Shown: piece after piece, positions 43,655 to 55,665 of the stretch | Numbering within the stretch: position 1 is the stretch's first letter | Layout of the letters: every line of letters begins with the position of its first letter | Assembly (NCBI GenBank): GCA_008477525.1 | Contig: SPDT01000004.1 | Coordinates: forward strand, 2,604,001 to 2,668,000 | Origin: Hypomyces perniciosus | Taxonomy: Eukaryota > Ascomycota > Sordariomycetes > Hypocreales > Hypocreaceae | Length of the DNA: 64,000 nt | Direction of reading: 5' to 3' | The notes under the pieces: generated by a model | What the model saw: only the letters and a program-made list of their open reading frames with translations | What the model was told of the DNA's origin: nothing | Database searches by the model: none | Translations under genes and position numbers: made by a program

Positions 43655-44315
43655 TTACAGAGCAATAACGGCGGCCAGCATGGCAGCAAGGACACCAGCC
43701 GCAGGGGCATTAGCACCAGAGCCAGGAGGACGAGTGGTAGTGGCAGGGGCACCAGTAGGGCTGCCAGAAGTCTGAGTGAGAGTAGGTCGTGTGACGGTAA
43801 CGGTGCCGTTTCCGCTGGCAGTAGGGGCACTGCTCGGGGTGGAGGTCTGGATGGTGGCACCGCCGGTGACAGTCCCGGTGACGGAGGACTCGGAGGCGGA
43901 GGCAGAAGCAGAGTGAGAGGCGCTGGTGTGGGCGGCCTCGGTTGTGCTGGCGGAGTGAGATGCGCTGGAACCACCACCAGAGGCGAGCTTCTCACAGGCA
44001 GCGGCAGCAGCGGACTGGGCGGTGGCCAGGTCGTTGGGGCTGCACTTGGAGATCAGGCAGGGCCCGACGATGGGGAGGAGAGCGGCCTGTTTGTCGGCCT
44101 TGCAAGCGCAGGCAGTGTCGGTGACATCGCATCCAACCTTGGGGAGGGCCTCCTGAAGACATGGGAGCTATCATGAAACGAGTTAGAGAGTGGACCAACA
44201 ATATAGTAGACGCAGCAGCGGGTCGAGCTAGACTTACAGCGCACTTGGGCTGGCCGGCGAAGTCCTGGCCGGCGGCGAAGCCAACGAGAACGAGAGAGAC
44301 GAAGACAGCCTTCAT
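43655..44315 (-). CDS. CFEM-domain GPI-type surface protein
   Basis: Complement of exons 44238-44315 and 43655-44167; 196 residues. Signal peptide MKAVFVSLVLVGFAAG, then a CFEM domain with eight Cys at about 25, 29, 39, 46, 48, 63, 68 and 84, and an Asp at 43 in the DxxCxC position used for haem binding in yeast CFEM proteins. A Ser/Thr/Ala-rich stalk with repeated SASHSAS follows, and a C-terminal hydrophobic tail (AAGVLAAMLAAVIAL) after GSGAN suggests GPI anchoring. The intron is GTAAGT...ATGATAG. A cell-wall role, haem uptake or host contact is possible; no specific role can be claimed. Confidence 0.93.
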
Positions 44316-44591
44316 GTTGACGGTTTGTGGTGTGTCTGCTGGAAAGCAACGAAGATGGATATGTGAAAAAGAGTGGAATCGACGTTGAATGTCTGGACAC
44401 TAGTATTAAGACAGAAGAGCTGTGACGGGATGAGGGAAGGAAGAAGAAGAGGTCGGGCGAGGAAGAAGGGACGGCAGAGGGTCTTTATCCTAAGGGCCTG
44501 AGCCCACGAGGCACGCGTTATTGGAAGCCGGGCAGCGATGATCCGACGCGCGCGGCCTTGGCCATTGACTGGGGTTCGAAAAACAACACAG

Positions 44592-44631
44592 CCAAACCAA
44601 ACCAAACCAAACCAAACCAAACCAAACCAAC
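44592..44631. repeat. (CCAAA)n pentamer microsatellite
   Basis: About eight tandem CCAAA units roughly 280 bp upstream of the CFEM gene start (which reads leftward). Confidence 0.9.
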
Positions 44632-44852
44632 AAACGGCACTTTGCACTTTGGGCAAAAAGGAAGCCGGGGGCAATGAGACGAGGTCACCAAGGAAACCCA
44701 CCCCTTACAGAAGCTCTGTCCAATGTGGTTGGGGCTGGCACGCCACTGAGCTGCAAGGTCCCTAGTGCTACTTCGTAGTTGCACGCTGTAAAATTGGTGG
44801 AAATTTCCACCTGAACCTCCGTCTTGGTAGGTTCCAGTTGGGCCTTTACTCT

Positions 44853-44862
44853 CTCGTACGAG
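44853..44862. repeat. 10-bp palindrome CTCGTACGAG
   Basis: Same 10-mer as at 4453-4462. Followed at 44884 by GTACGAGTATGTACTCCGTA. Confidence 0.85.
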
Positions 44863-45046
44863 TTGAACATTTCTTCCTCGCACGTACGAGTATGTACTCC
44901 GTATTATCTTGTCATAATAGACAGGCAGAAATTACTCAGACCTTTTACAGGCATCCTTACGTAGTATTCATTACGCACTCATCCATCTCCCAGCCTGCGC
45001 CACCGTCAACTTGCATAAAAGGTGCAACCTGAACACGCAGTCAAAT

Positions 45047-45063
45047 GGGGGGGGGGGGGGGGG
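45047..45063. repeat. G17 homopolymer
   Basis: Seventeen consecutive G on the + strand; prone to assembly error and G-quadruplex formation. Confidence 0.85.
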
Positions 45064-45627
45064 TCTTATGATCTTTCTTATTTTTAGTATTAAGGTAATA
45101 GCATCTTAATCGGCAGGTAACAGCCGGAGCTTTAGCCCCAACCACGGCTCGGCCAGTTTCATCCTCCCTCAGTGGAGAATAATACGGAGAAAGAGAGATA
45201 CGGGGTAATACTACCTCGTATTCCACTTAATGCCGGTCGTGTTTATTTCAACAGCCAAATCGATCTGATTCAATTGAATCGTACAGCCTACGAGTATGTA
45301 TCATATACTGTTACTTCGTACGAAAGGCCAATGTGAAATAGCTTACGCGTACGGAGTATATTCATACCCTCAGCATCCTTCAACGATTGAGCCACTCAAT
45401 CCGGCCTGCAGCCGCAGCACGCCAGTCGGGCCGGAGTGCAACTATTAGAGAACATGGGGTGGGCCCTGTCTCGCCCCTGTCGCCAATAGTCGTTGCCCAT
45501 GCCCTTCGGCTGTCTATTTCTGGACACCTCCATCGCAGCATACGGGCTCGTCTGCCAGGCCACGTAATGGAGCATGTGCGTGGCGTGGCACGACACTTGC
45601 AGAACTCTCTTTCTTCCCTTGACGGAG

Positions 45628-45644
45628 TTTTTTTTTTTTTTTTT
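45628..45644. repeat. T17 homopolymer
   Basis: Seventeen consecutive T about 560 bp after the G17 run. Confidence 0.85.
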
Positions 45645-46723
45645 GGCCCTATTTTTATGTCGTATCACACATTGTACGAAGTATATGTGCGTACCTATGT
45701 TCTGTTCTCACATGTGTCAACGCGAGACTGGCCCATTCATTCGTTCCTTGAAAAAAACAACTCAAGGTGGAATGGGCAAAAATCTTGACTCCTTAAGCAC
45801 ACCAAAATGGGGGTCCAGAAAAAAATATGCATAAAGCCACAGCGGGCCGTGGCTTGGCAGCCCTGATCCGGTAACATCGCTAGTCGCGTGTCGCGATGAA
45901 AGGAGGCTTGAGAGAACAACCATTGATTGCCGTTTTACTTTCGGGGGGGGGCCTTGTTTTCCAACTCGACCTATTTTTATCAGCGTGTGCTTGCTTGCAT
46001 GAGCAAAAAAGTCGGGAGTTGGCTTGTGCTGGTTTGCCAGCCAAATCTGCAGTACTCATAAATGTGCGTTTTTCTTTTATTCGCCTCTTTTATTTATCGG
46101 ATGGACCAAGTACTTCGTACACAGTACTTCATACGAGTGTGTGCCACTCACCTGTACCGTACCTACACGTACGACGGCTAGATTACCCTAGGTAGTATGT
46201 AATTCAGTTTGATCTGAAAAATGTCACCGTGTCGATTTGACTCCACATAATCTCTCATTCCGCCTGTCACTCTACTTGTAGGCTGTAATGCAATAACCCA
46301 ATAAGCATACCCTTAAACTTCAAGCATCAATGTCAAGAATTTAATAAACTCCATCTATCATTCCTCATTCAAGAACGGATGAAAAAACAAAGGTGCATTG
46401 ATGACACATTTAGATGGGATGAAATGATTTGACCGCATAATATAGGGTAGCTCACACTATCGGGGCTTTCTATTCGAGACGCGGGGATGCACCCGGGATA
46501 ATACGCGGCTTGGCCAAGGTAGGGATAGTATTAGTAAATGTTAATATGCATTTAATACCCGCATGACTGTTTCTCCTTTCCGCCCTCCCTGCATGGTTGC
46601 AATATTACGGAGTAAGGGAGAGCATGTTGTAATTACGAGTACGGAGTACAATTACGGGTTTTAAGCCACAAACATTCATAACAGTTGAAACATCGCTAGC
46701 ATTGAAAACATTACTCGTAGTTA

Positions 46724-48295
46724 TCAGTCCTCCCATCGCGGCCTGCTCATGATGATCGGCCTTGCTGGATCCCAAGGTCCCCTGATCTCATTCTTATACT
46801 TTTGTAGCCCAATGAGCCACCAGCTACAACCACCGGTGGCAATGGCTGCGATAAGGACGGCCACCACCATCCCTCCGATGCCGCGTTTCCAATGCCATCC
46901 TTCAGCCTTGGGGTCCCCTATGACCACGCCCACGCCCCATCCAGCACCGAGGATCAGCAACATCGTAAGCACCACATGATGCTTGAAACTGCGGTGCTGG
47001 ATATGCCGCCGAAACACGGGAAAGAGGCCAAAGACCTCAATGCTGAAGAGCGTCAGACTAAAAACCTGCTTGGTGGAGGGCAGACGGCTTGCGAGCACAG
47101 TCGAGGCCATTAGAGCTGCATTGGTGGACAGGGAGGCGGGGAACTTGGCGCCCACACCGCCAGAGTAGTCAAAGAAGAAGATGTTGATGGCGAGCAGCCA
47201 AAAGGACATGGCCCAAATACTGTCGCTGGAGGTGGACTGCGTGAGAGACTTGAGAATGGGACTGAGGCCCAATAGTGTAGAGCAGATGAGGAGGGCGGAT
47301 TTCATTGTCCCGAGCCGCTGTTGAAGACGACTCTCCTCATCTGGTACTAATGGGAATTCCGGGAGGGCATCTGAGCTGAATTTCCGGAGCAGTGGTTGAC
47401 CTCCTACACCGTTGCCATATTGTAACGTGCCGGGTAGATAGGTAGGCGTAGTGGGAGGAGACCGATGTTGTGTCCTCCCAGACACATTAATGTGAAGATG
47501 CTGGAGGTTTGTTGCGGAATTTCCAGCCGATGGTCGTAATGAACTGGTAGCCGATGCTAGACCGGTCGACGAGGCGGAATCGGTACGGGGTAGCAGTATT
47601 GGACGGCGGATGCTGGCTGCACGGGTCCGGCGCCGTACACTGCTACTACTCTTGGTTGTCGAGGCGGCTGCATCGGAGGCCACCTTGTCCTCTTGATCCT
47701 CCTCCTCAGAAACCCATCGTTCCCAGAGTATCCAGCCGAGAAAAGTAGCAAAACTGCTTCCGCCAACCAGAGAGACAGGAGACACCCGCTCTTGAAAGAT
47801 GCCTACAAAGCAGACGATAAAGAGTATGACGGAGCAGACATGTTGTAGCATAACCGTGGAATCGGCGACGAGAGGCCAAAAGTCGTAGGGCTTCAGTCGT
47901 GGGTTTCGTTGCAGGTGCTCCAGGAAAGTTGCCTGGTCGGTGTAGTTGTCTGGGTCTGCGTGGCTCTACCCGTTAGCCGCTATGCTTGATCACTGAGCTC
48001 CAAGGCTCTTTTCTTCCTTCGATTGAGACTCGGCGAACGTACATGATTGCTTTACCCACATCAGCTTCTTCCATGTGCGTTTGCGCCTTCGACTCCTGCT
48101 GCGTTCGCCGTCCATGCGCCTCATCCGGGACAACGAATCGGCCGCGCCGTCGCCATCGCCGCGGTAAGCCGGCCGTGGCGGCGAAACGAAGGCATCGTAG
48201 GGGGAGAGGTGAGATCGCGTGAGGGCGTTGAGCGTCGCGGCGGGACTGAGACTCAGGGGAGGGAATGGCGTTTCGTCGTCGGTGGGCGAGGGCAT
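46724..48295 (-). CDS. GPI2: GPI-GlcNAc transferase subunit GPI2/PIG-C
   Basis: Complement of exons 48043-48295 and 46724-47955; 494 residues. It is part of the ER complex that adds GlcNAc to phosphatidylinositol, the first step of GPI-anchor synthesis. The first exon gives a Ser/Arg-rich head ending in TWKKLMWVKQS. The join (GTACGT; acceptor ACGCAG) yields YPDNYTDQATFLEHLQRNP, the conserved start of the PIG-C domain. Downstream are FSLTLFSIEVFGLFPVFRR, FWLLAINIFFFDYSG, and several membrane segments before the conserved C-terminal KYKNEIRGPWDPARP. A 100-residue Ser-rich insertion (TASDAAASTTKSSSS and similar) sits between the first membrane segments, longer than in yeast. Confidence 0.94.
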
Positions 48296-49298
48296 AACTT
48301 GGATCGAATCAATCTGGCATTGGGTAGGCCCTGCGAGCTGACTGGCCGAGGGGGAACGATCTCAGAATGAGGGCTAGGGAGTAATTGTTGATTGAGGTGG
48401 CGTGGGCTAAGCCGTTGCGATTGCCGAGAAGGGAGAGGGCGAGGAGATGAACAATTTTCGAGATATCGCCGAGAGGTTGAGAGACTCTGTCACACGTGGG
48501 GTCTGGTTGGCCAATCTGGTCTTTCTTCGGAGTTTCCTTTTCGCTGGCTTCCTCTTGCCGCATATGCGTACCCTGCTAATTAAACTCTGCCTTCTATGTA
48601 TGTTTTCCGTGACCAAATTGAACATTTCAACTCCATCAGCTCCATCATCACTAACAGCACCAACAGCACCAACAGCCCTTACAGAGCAGTATGGAGTAAT
48701 TCCTCTCTGAAAATAGAAGACCTCGGCTCCATACCCAGTTCGGCAGTTTCCGAATTTGGAAACGCAGCAGGATCATTTCCCGCCCCCTAGTGACTCTTCC
48801 AGGCGGTCAAACACATGAGAAAAAACCTAGGGTTACTAATAAATGGAGTCTGTTCTTTGAGGCTATGTTGTGCAACTCCCATCTCATCTGTCATGGATCT
48901 GCGGCATCATACTCGTATCTATTCCTACGGGTGATGTGGTGGCGCTACGCTGATGGGACTACTCTGAATGGTATAGTACGTACCTACTCGCGTACTCTCC
49001 GTTAATGGCAACGCCACGGGCGAGGGCAAAGTTGAAGTCTCATTTGCATTGTTTTGGGAGTTTCGAAACAAGGAACCATTCGGCTCGGCCGAGGGGGCCG
49101 AGGGAATTTGTCAGTTATCAACGTTATGTCTCACTTCAATCAATACTCGTACTCGGCTCTTTTTCGCTGGGTCAGCAAGCAGTCACCCGCGTCATACAAC
49201 GCCCCCTAACACATAACATTTTAGGGGACTTCGTCCATTTTGACTCATGGGATTGCCTACGAGTCACTCTTCCGTATGTCCGAGACAATAGAGGTACT

Positions 49299-49325
49299 AG
49301 TACGAAGTACGGAGTACGTACGAGT
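49299..49325. repeat. Chain of three palindrome-family half-sites
   Basis: GTACGAAGTAC, GGAGTAC and GTACGAGTA overlap in 27 bp, so all three motif variants (AAG, GAG, GGAG) occur back to back. Confidence 0.8.
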
Positions 49326-49500
49326 AATAGAGGTACGTAGCGCCCTGCTCGGGTATCTACCGAATGGCATCTCTACGGCCCACTATCACGAGAAAAGACG
49401 CGTTTCACTCGGGCCAGCACTAGAGCTGCTATTATGGTTGCCCCATGTGGTAGTATGGAGTAAGTACCCAGCAGCCACGTTGCGGCCTTCGGGGACACCT

Positions 49501-49514
49501 ACGGAGTACTCCGT
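49501..49514. repeat. Perfect 14-bp palindrome ACGGAGTACTCCGT
   Basis: Equals its own reverse complement; the GGAGTACTCC type of the family. Confidence 0.9.
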
Positions 49515-50361
49515 TGTAATCACTTGCATCTTGTCAGAAGCTGAATGCTGTCGCAGATTTGAGAACCAGCAATGTCCTGAAAGAAGTCTTGACAGCACAT
49601 CCGAGCATGTACAACATATGCGGAGCAACATGATACCAGACCAACATTGAGATCATTTGCATCCAAGGGAAGGTTGTAGGTATTACGAATTACGAATGCA
49701 TATTAGCTAGCAGTAATATTGGCTCTGCCCTGTTCAGCACCACCCCAATACACACCCCTGCCAACACCAACTCTCCCCCCTTCAGAGTCTAGAACTCTGG
49801 TTCGCGGCCCTTTTGTTCAAATGGGGGGTTTTAATGCCCGCTTATAGGTGAACGAAAAGGGCTAACGTGCTGCTCCGCCATGATTAGCGTCAAGGGCCAT
49901 GGATCTCGCATTCGACTCGCTACGTTCGCCCTGGCCCGTTTAAAAAGCTTGGTATGTCTGCTTCGTCTTGGCCCATCTTCCCTTGCTCACCACTTGCAGG
50001 TCTTTCAAAGGCTCATCCTTGCCCATAATAACTACTACTACTACTACTACAGCGACTGCAAGTCGACCTCAGTCAGTTCCTAAGAAAGAAACCCGAACGG
50101 CTTCAAGTTAGGCAACTAAGAATTTCTCATTATCGGCTGTCATCCCACGATCATTACGACCTCTTATCTGGACTTGGCTCGGTGTGCTCAAACCGGAAAG
50201 GGGGCTACTCGCATTGGAACCTTGCGCTACGACGCTTCTGAGCCTCATAACAACAATAATCGACCCATCCATTCTCCCCAGCTCAATTATTTTCTCTTTT
50301 CATTATCATGGTCACCATCGTCAACTTCACCACAAACTCCATCACCTACAAAAACAACAAA

Positions 50362-51039
50362 ATGGCCCCGAGAATCGTCTCGTTTTTCTTGGCAGGTCTT
50401 TACCTGGTCGGACTTGGCCTTGCTGCTCCGACAATCACCACACCTTCACCCTCCATCACCAATGCTCTCAACCGAGTAACCACACCCGAGGCTATTGAAC
50501 TGGGTCGTAAGCGGACACGCGTCCTCCGACTGGACATGGCTACATGGAGTCGCTTGTCGAGCGAGAACCCTCAACCGCCCAAATACATCCTCGATGCCAC
50601 TCTCGGTCTCCTGGAAACCGACGTCGACACTGATGTAGTTCCCGTCTTTTCACCAGCAGGAAAGGGCAAGGGAAGGACAGTCATTGTCGACGCCAACGGC
50701 GACCTGTTAACGACGTATGACGGTGAAAAGTTTGTTCCTGTCTGGGGCAGACCGTGGAGGGGACGAGGGCGACATCATCGCCATCGCTTCCACGGCGCGC
50801 TGCGGTTCAGCGAGGGCTTGGCCATGTTCATCCTCGGATTTTCTCTTTCCCTGGCTCTTGTGTGTGCCTATTTCTGGAGGTTAGTTCTAGTGACACATTC
50901 AAGACAAGGTCTTTGCTAACAGCAGTTTCGTTTCAGGGCGGGCTCCAAGAAAGATCGCACAGCACCCAGCGAACCCAGCATGATGGAAAAGGGGATGCCG
51001 GCATATCGCGACACTGAAGTAGAAAGGTCCCGGGCTTAG
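50362..51039 (+). CDS. Single-pass membrane protein, unknown function
   Basis: Exons 50362-50879 and 50937-51039; 206 residues. The N-terminus MAPRIVSFFLAGLYLVGLGLA looks like a signal peptide, then a Thr/Pro-rich start of the mature part. An Arg/His-rich patch (RPWRGRGRHHRHRF) precedes one membrane segment (LAMFILGFSLSLALVCAYFW). The short cytoplasmic tail is basic, then ends TEVERSRA. The intron is GTTAGT...TTTCAG. An earlier in-frame ATG at 50308 would place 18 hydrophilic residues before the signal, which is why the later start is preferred. I do not recognise the family; the type I layout suggests a small surface or secretory-pathway protein. Confidence 0.7.
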
Positions 51040-52109
51040 GAGATGCCAACATATTAAAACATCTTTCTACGGCAGGCTTGTCTGATATTTTTTTTATATT
51101 TTTATATTTTTATATTTTTGAATTTCGGCATTGGTCAATACTAGCACGGCGTTGCGGTATATTTGAAAAGGACTCTCAGGACGATAGACGAGCGGTTTTA
51201 CAGCAGGAGTTATTTAATGGTAATCTCGGGGGCATACACTATTAAGATTCTTGGATGAAACGACGCAGGCTGTGAACAGCATACAGAATAATGAAACGAA
51301 CATAATTACAAACCATGAGAGAAAGCGTACGGCGTACTTTGTGAATAGTGTGCGACCCCACGCGTCGTGCTATCGTGGTTTTGTCTTATGATTGATTGAT
51401 CACTACCGAACTCGATCGATCTCGCACTGCCGTACTCTGGAGATGCTGCAATCTGCGCAAGTCAGATCCAGCGCCCAAGTCCCGTTACCAATTTCGCATC
51501 GAAGCATTTTGGTTCAGATGCCAAGAAACTAGAAGGCGATGGCTGGATACCGATTTGACTACAGGTTCCACTTGTGTCGGTTGTTTTCCCTGTTCAGTGT
51601 CTCGAAAAGAAGGAGAATGCTAAGAATAGAAATTCCTTCTGGAATCTGGGGGTGGACCAGAGAGATATGTACGAGGGAGGATACATTAGATAGTGCTAGT
51701 ACCGGTCATACGGGGTAGTAGTAGATACGAGTAGATATGGGTTCATGCTGGCAATGGCCTCTATTATGCTCTCTCCTTTCTCTCGGAAGAATATCCTCTT
51801 TTGGTGATGATTATGGTGCACGCTCTGCTGTCTGCAGGTACCTACATACCTAGTACTACATAGGTAAGGTAATAGTAATATGAAGTCGCCTGATTGGCAG
51901 CCGAGGCTCCAATGAGGAATCGGCCCACCGGAATCGGTTCGAGGAGGAATTAATCGGCATAGACAACACAAGGCGGCATACATAATAGATACATACTACG
52001 GAGTACATAGAAATTCATCATCAAAAGAGATGCATTCATGCATTTGCCTTTGATTTCATCATCCCAGTGAGGAAAAGTGGAAAAAGATATGATCTTTCAA
52101 GTTCCAATT
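51040..52109. other. Intergenic region, about 1.1 kb
   Basis: A TATTTTTATATTTTTATATTTTT tract follows the stop (51085-51118). TACGGAGTAC lies near 51998. No gene seen. Confidence 0.55.
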
Positions 52110-53297
52110 ATGGCTACGTACGAGACGGCAGCGAACCAATTCATCCAGGTTGGCGATATTACCTTCGCCTACCGACGTCTCGGCCGAGCACAGGGTATTC
52201 CGCTCTTGTTCATCCCGGGTTTCAGGTTAGTAGCAATTGGCCCTGTCTTTTTTAATCCAAGAGTACTCGTAGAAAGAACAAGAAGGAGCTGATGACTGGA
52301 CGTCTGTGTGGTCTGGACTCCAGGAACACAATGGACCACTGGGACCCAGCTCTGATCAACCCTCTGGCCGCTCAGCGCCCCGTTCTCCTCATCGACAATG
52401 CAGGCGTTGGACGGTCCCAAGGCTCAGTCCCCAACACGCTGGCCGGCTGGGCCTCGCACTACATCAGCGTAATCCGGGCTCTCGGAATCGCTTCCGCCGA
52501 CGTGCTGGGCTTCTCCATGGGCGGGTGCGTCGCGCAACTGGTCGCGCTCAACGCACCGGAGCTGGTGCGGCGGCTGGTGCTTTGCGGAACGACGCCCAGC
52601 TCCGGAGAGGGCGTGGCACGGTCGCCGTCGGATGAGGTATTCAAGAGCCTGAAGAGGGCGGCGACGGAGGAGGAGCACCGGCTGGCCTTCATAGATGGAT
52701 TCTTTGTCCAGGGATCGGAGCGCAGCCGGGAGGCGGGCAGGGCGGCGTGGGAGCGCATTGTCAGTGCGAGGAGCGAGCGGAGCGGATATATGGTGCCTGT
52801 GGAGGCGCACAAGCAGGCAGTCGCGTTTGCGAAGTTTATGACGGAGAAGAAGAACGTGCGGGAGACGACTTACAATCGGTTCGATGAGCTGCGGCTGCCT
52901 GTGTTGATTGCGGGTGGTGAGTGTTCCCCGTCTCTCTCTCTCTCTCCCTCTCCCTCCCCCTCCCTCCGTCCCTTTCTTACACTCCCCGAAATGACCAACA
53001 ACAGCAACAAGGGGATCTCCGTTTGTTGGCTGTTATATGTGTTGTGTTGTGTGTGTGGTTTGTTTGCTCGCTCACTAATACACTCTCCTCCCCTGTGCAG
53101 GATGCGAGGATTTGCTGTTACCAACGGAAAACAGCATTCTAATGTGGAAGAAACTGCGATATGCGGATGCACACCTGCACCTGTACCCGGATTCGGGACA
53201 CGGCTTTCTGTTTCAGTACGCCGCGGAGTGTTCGAAGCTGGTGAATGACTTTCTTGGCAGCAGTAGTCCAAGTCAAGGTCCCAGCAGTCGCCTCTGA
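52110..53297 (+). CDS. Alpha/beta-hydrolase fold enzyme
   Basis: Exons 52110-52225, 52324-52916 and 53101-53297; 301 residues. Oxyanion-hole sequence IPGFR|NTMDHWDP, then VLLIDNAGVGRS, nucleophile elbow GFSMGG (Ser about 103), acid side CEDLLLPTENS and His in PDSGHGFLF. This is the usual layout of the peroxidase-like/esterase group, but the substrate is unknown. The second intron (184 bp) holds a (CT)n/CCCT repeat. Start: MATYETAANQ at 52110 aligns with the usual start of this family; an ATG at 52089 would add seven residues. The 5' and 3' parts are separated by GTTAGT and GTGAGT donors and both joins stay in frame. Confidence 0.87.
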
Positions 53298-54934
53298 AAC
53301 AGCCCTTCCTCCTGTATGCTCCTGTATGCAGGTTGTGTCTTTTTGATACCTATTACGATTGTTAAAGAGATGGGATAGTAGTCATTGGATGTTCCGCAGG
53401 GTTGGTAACCAATGCCGTCGTGCCATCATCATTGTTGCTTCTCTCCTGTCAACGACGGTAGTAGAGGAGATAGGGGAAGCCGATATCGGGCTGAATTATG
53501 TACATGTAAAAGGCTGCAACCGAGGAGGAAACCGGCATACGTGATCACAATCCGTCATCAATACAATCCTGACGAGTGTTTTGTCTCCTCCCGCGAGTCT
53601 GGTTGTCTCGGCGGGTGTGTGTACTCGTATGAGACAGATGTGTGAGCTAGCGCAACGGCATTTGTGACGGTGTTTGCCCTTTGAACCTTGTCCAGCTGTG
53701 CAACTGCAAGTTCTCTGGGCAACGAGTGCTCCGAGGTCCGTCCGCACAGCCTATGACATCTCCGAGAGCCCGGATTACCATGTTTCTGGACGCTCGTTGG
53801 TGGCCACGTCTTCCGTGGCGATCAAGGCTGACGATGACGACAATTGAGCGATATTAAAGTTTCTCGGATATAATATCGACATGTAATCACTGTGTCCTTG
53901 TACATATGTACGAAGTCTTCCAGGCCCAAGAAGGGATCACAATGCTTAACGCCACGAGCTGGCCTTCTGCCCTTGTTTTTTTTTCCTTTTTTCGCCACTC
54001 GGGGTCCAGCTGGTCCAGCTCCCTGGGAATACTGGATCTTAAAGTTTCCGGACATCTATCTGTATTCTGAACGAGGTTACTTCGTACATTCCCGTCCATG
54101 GGATGGCGTCCTGGACCGTCACGCCACCCGGCCGTCCCGTCGGTATCACATATGTGCTGCACAGGTAAATGCGGACCAACAGGACGAAGCCCAAACGGGT
54201 AAGAGAACAGGATGACGGATGGAGCAGAGGTTGAGGGAGGAGTGCCTACGGGTATGATGGCGAGTTCCCCGAGTCGATGGCTGTTTTCTCCCCCATGCAG
54301 ATACATGCATATTACCGAGAGAGATGCACATATGCGCATATATTGGTAGGATCTACATAGTATCTGCCCATCTTTCTCATGTCTATCTATCCTCGGGGAA
54401 GCTCTCCAGCTCTCACATGCCCATTTGAAATGCCGATGCATTGGCTCTCCTTGAAGCGCACCTGTTAGTATTACCTAAGGTAGTCCTAGTATATAGTACT
54501 ACTAGTAGTTGGTGCTGGCTAGCACTGTAACCTCACTGCCTCAGTGTCTTTAAGCCTCTGTCCCAGTAAACTGTTAGTGGCCGCACCAGAGTGATCAGTG
54601 CTCAGGAACCTGCAGTGACAGACCGTCGGTGAGGGCCAACCCTGGCCACACACCCACTAGAGCTGGGCCTTGTGGCGGTGGCACAGTCCGGCCTTCCAGT
54701 AGCAGCCCTTAGGGCGCCCAAGGCCCAGAGAGCTCCATTGCCTCCTGACTCTTACATACTCCAGCGAGAGCCTTTCGACTGTTTGGATCGCGGTCATCTG
54801 TCCGGTCTGCGCCTCTGCTCTGCTATTGTTGGCCTATTCCTCGTGTGCGAGTAATACTATAGGACTGACACGCGGAGTGTATTCCGAGTCAGTCTATTCA
54901 CCGTCGCCTATCGCCGCCGCAATGGGGCCCCTAT

Positions 54935-54960
54935 GGCTTTGGCTTTGGCTTTGGCTTTGG
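54935..54960. repeat. (GGCTTT)n microsatellite
   Basis: About four and a half hexamer units. Confidence 0.9.
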
Positions 54961-55303
54961 TCTTTTGCCTTTTCGTGTCAGTCCAGCTGCCCACATGCCC
55001 TCTCGTCATCCACCAGGCCATGGCCCGCGATGGCTTCATTGGATCCGAGTGCTGGGTAAGCCCAAAGCCAAGGTCGTCTCTCTTCTCTGTTCCCTGTTTT
55101 TGCGCCAATCCCACACCCCCGGAGCCCCTACTCGTATACATGCTTGTCGTACATCGTACATCCGCCGATGCTACGATGCACGTATTTGAGTAGGTACCAC
55201 CACCATCACCACGCATATACTACATACACCATCCAGTTCATACGGCATCCCTCCCTCCCCCCCCGTAACACACCTACATACATAAATACTATATATGTAC
55301 TTC

Positions 55304-55327
55304 GTATGTATGTATGTATGTATGTAT
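55304..55327. repeat. (GTAT)n microsatellite
   Basis: About six tetramer units directly after a TACTTCGTA motif. Confidence 0.9.
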
Positions 55328-55665
55328 CAGGCCAGTACCAGGCCAGCCTGCAAACGGCGTCTCGTCTCCCCAACAACGCACTCCGTAAACCTACATGACG
55401 CTGCCCCCGAAGCCCGTCCTTGTCACACGATCGTTCTTAAAGGAGCGGGAGGACCCTGCCGCATCACCCGGCACTCTCTTGCTTTCCGTGTAATTCTAGT
55501 GTTTTGTTATCCTCTCAAGCCATTGTTATCATCATCGTCATCATCGCCATCTTTATAAGTGTGCTTGAACCGTGGGGACACACCCCAATATATCCCACCG
55601 CTTCCTACTTGATATCTCTTATATATCACCATATCCCACAAGGCATCACATACACATCCATCGCC

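Larger units (their letters stand above)
44316..46723. other. Intergenic region, about 2.4 kb
   Basis: Contains the CCAAA pentamer repeat, a G17 and a T17 homopolymer, and many TACGAGTA/TACTCCGTA motifs. No credible gene seen. Confidence 0.55.
48296..50361. other. Intergenic region, about 2.1 kb
   Basis: Includes (CAACAG)n near 48655, chained TACGAAGTAC/GGAGTAC motifs near 49300, a 14-bp palindrome at 49501-49514 and an ACT triplet repeat at 50030-50050. No credible gene. Confidence 0.55.
53298..55665. other. Intergenic region, about 2.4 kb
   Basis: Contains a (GGCTTT)n and a (GTAT)n microsatellite and scattered CCACCATCACC tracts. No credible gene; the last 200 bp look like a leader. Confidence 0.55.
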
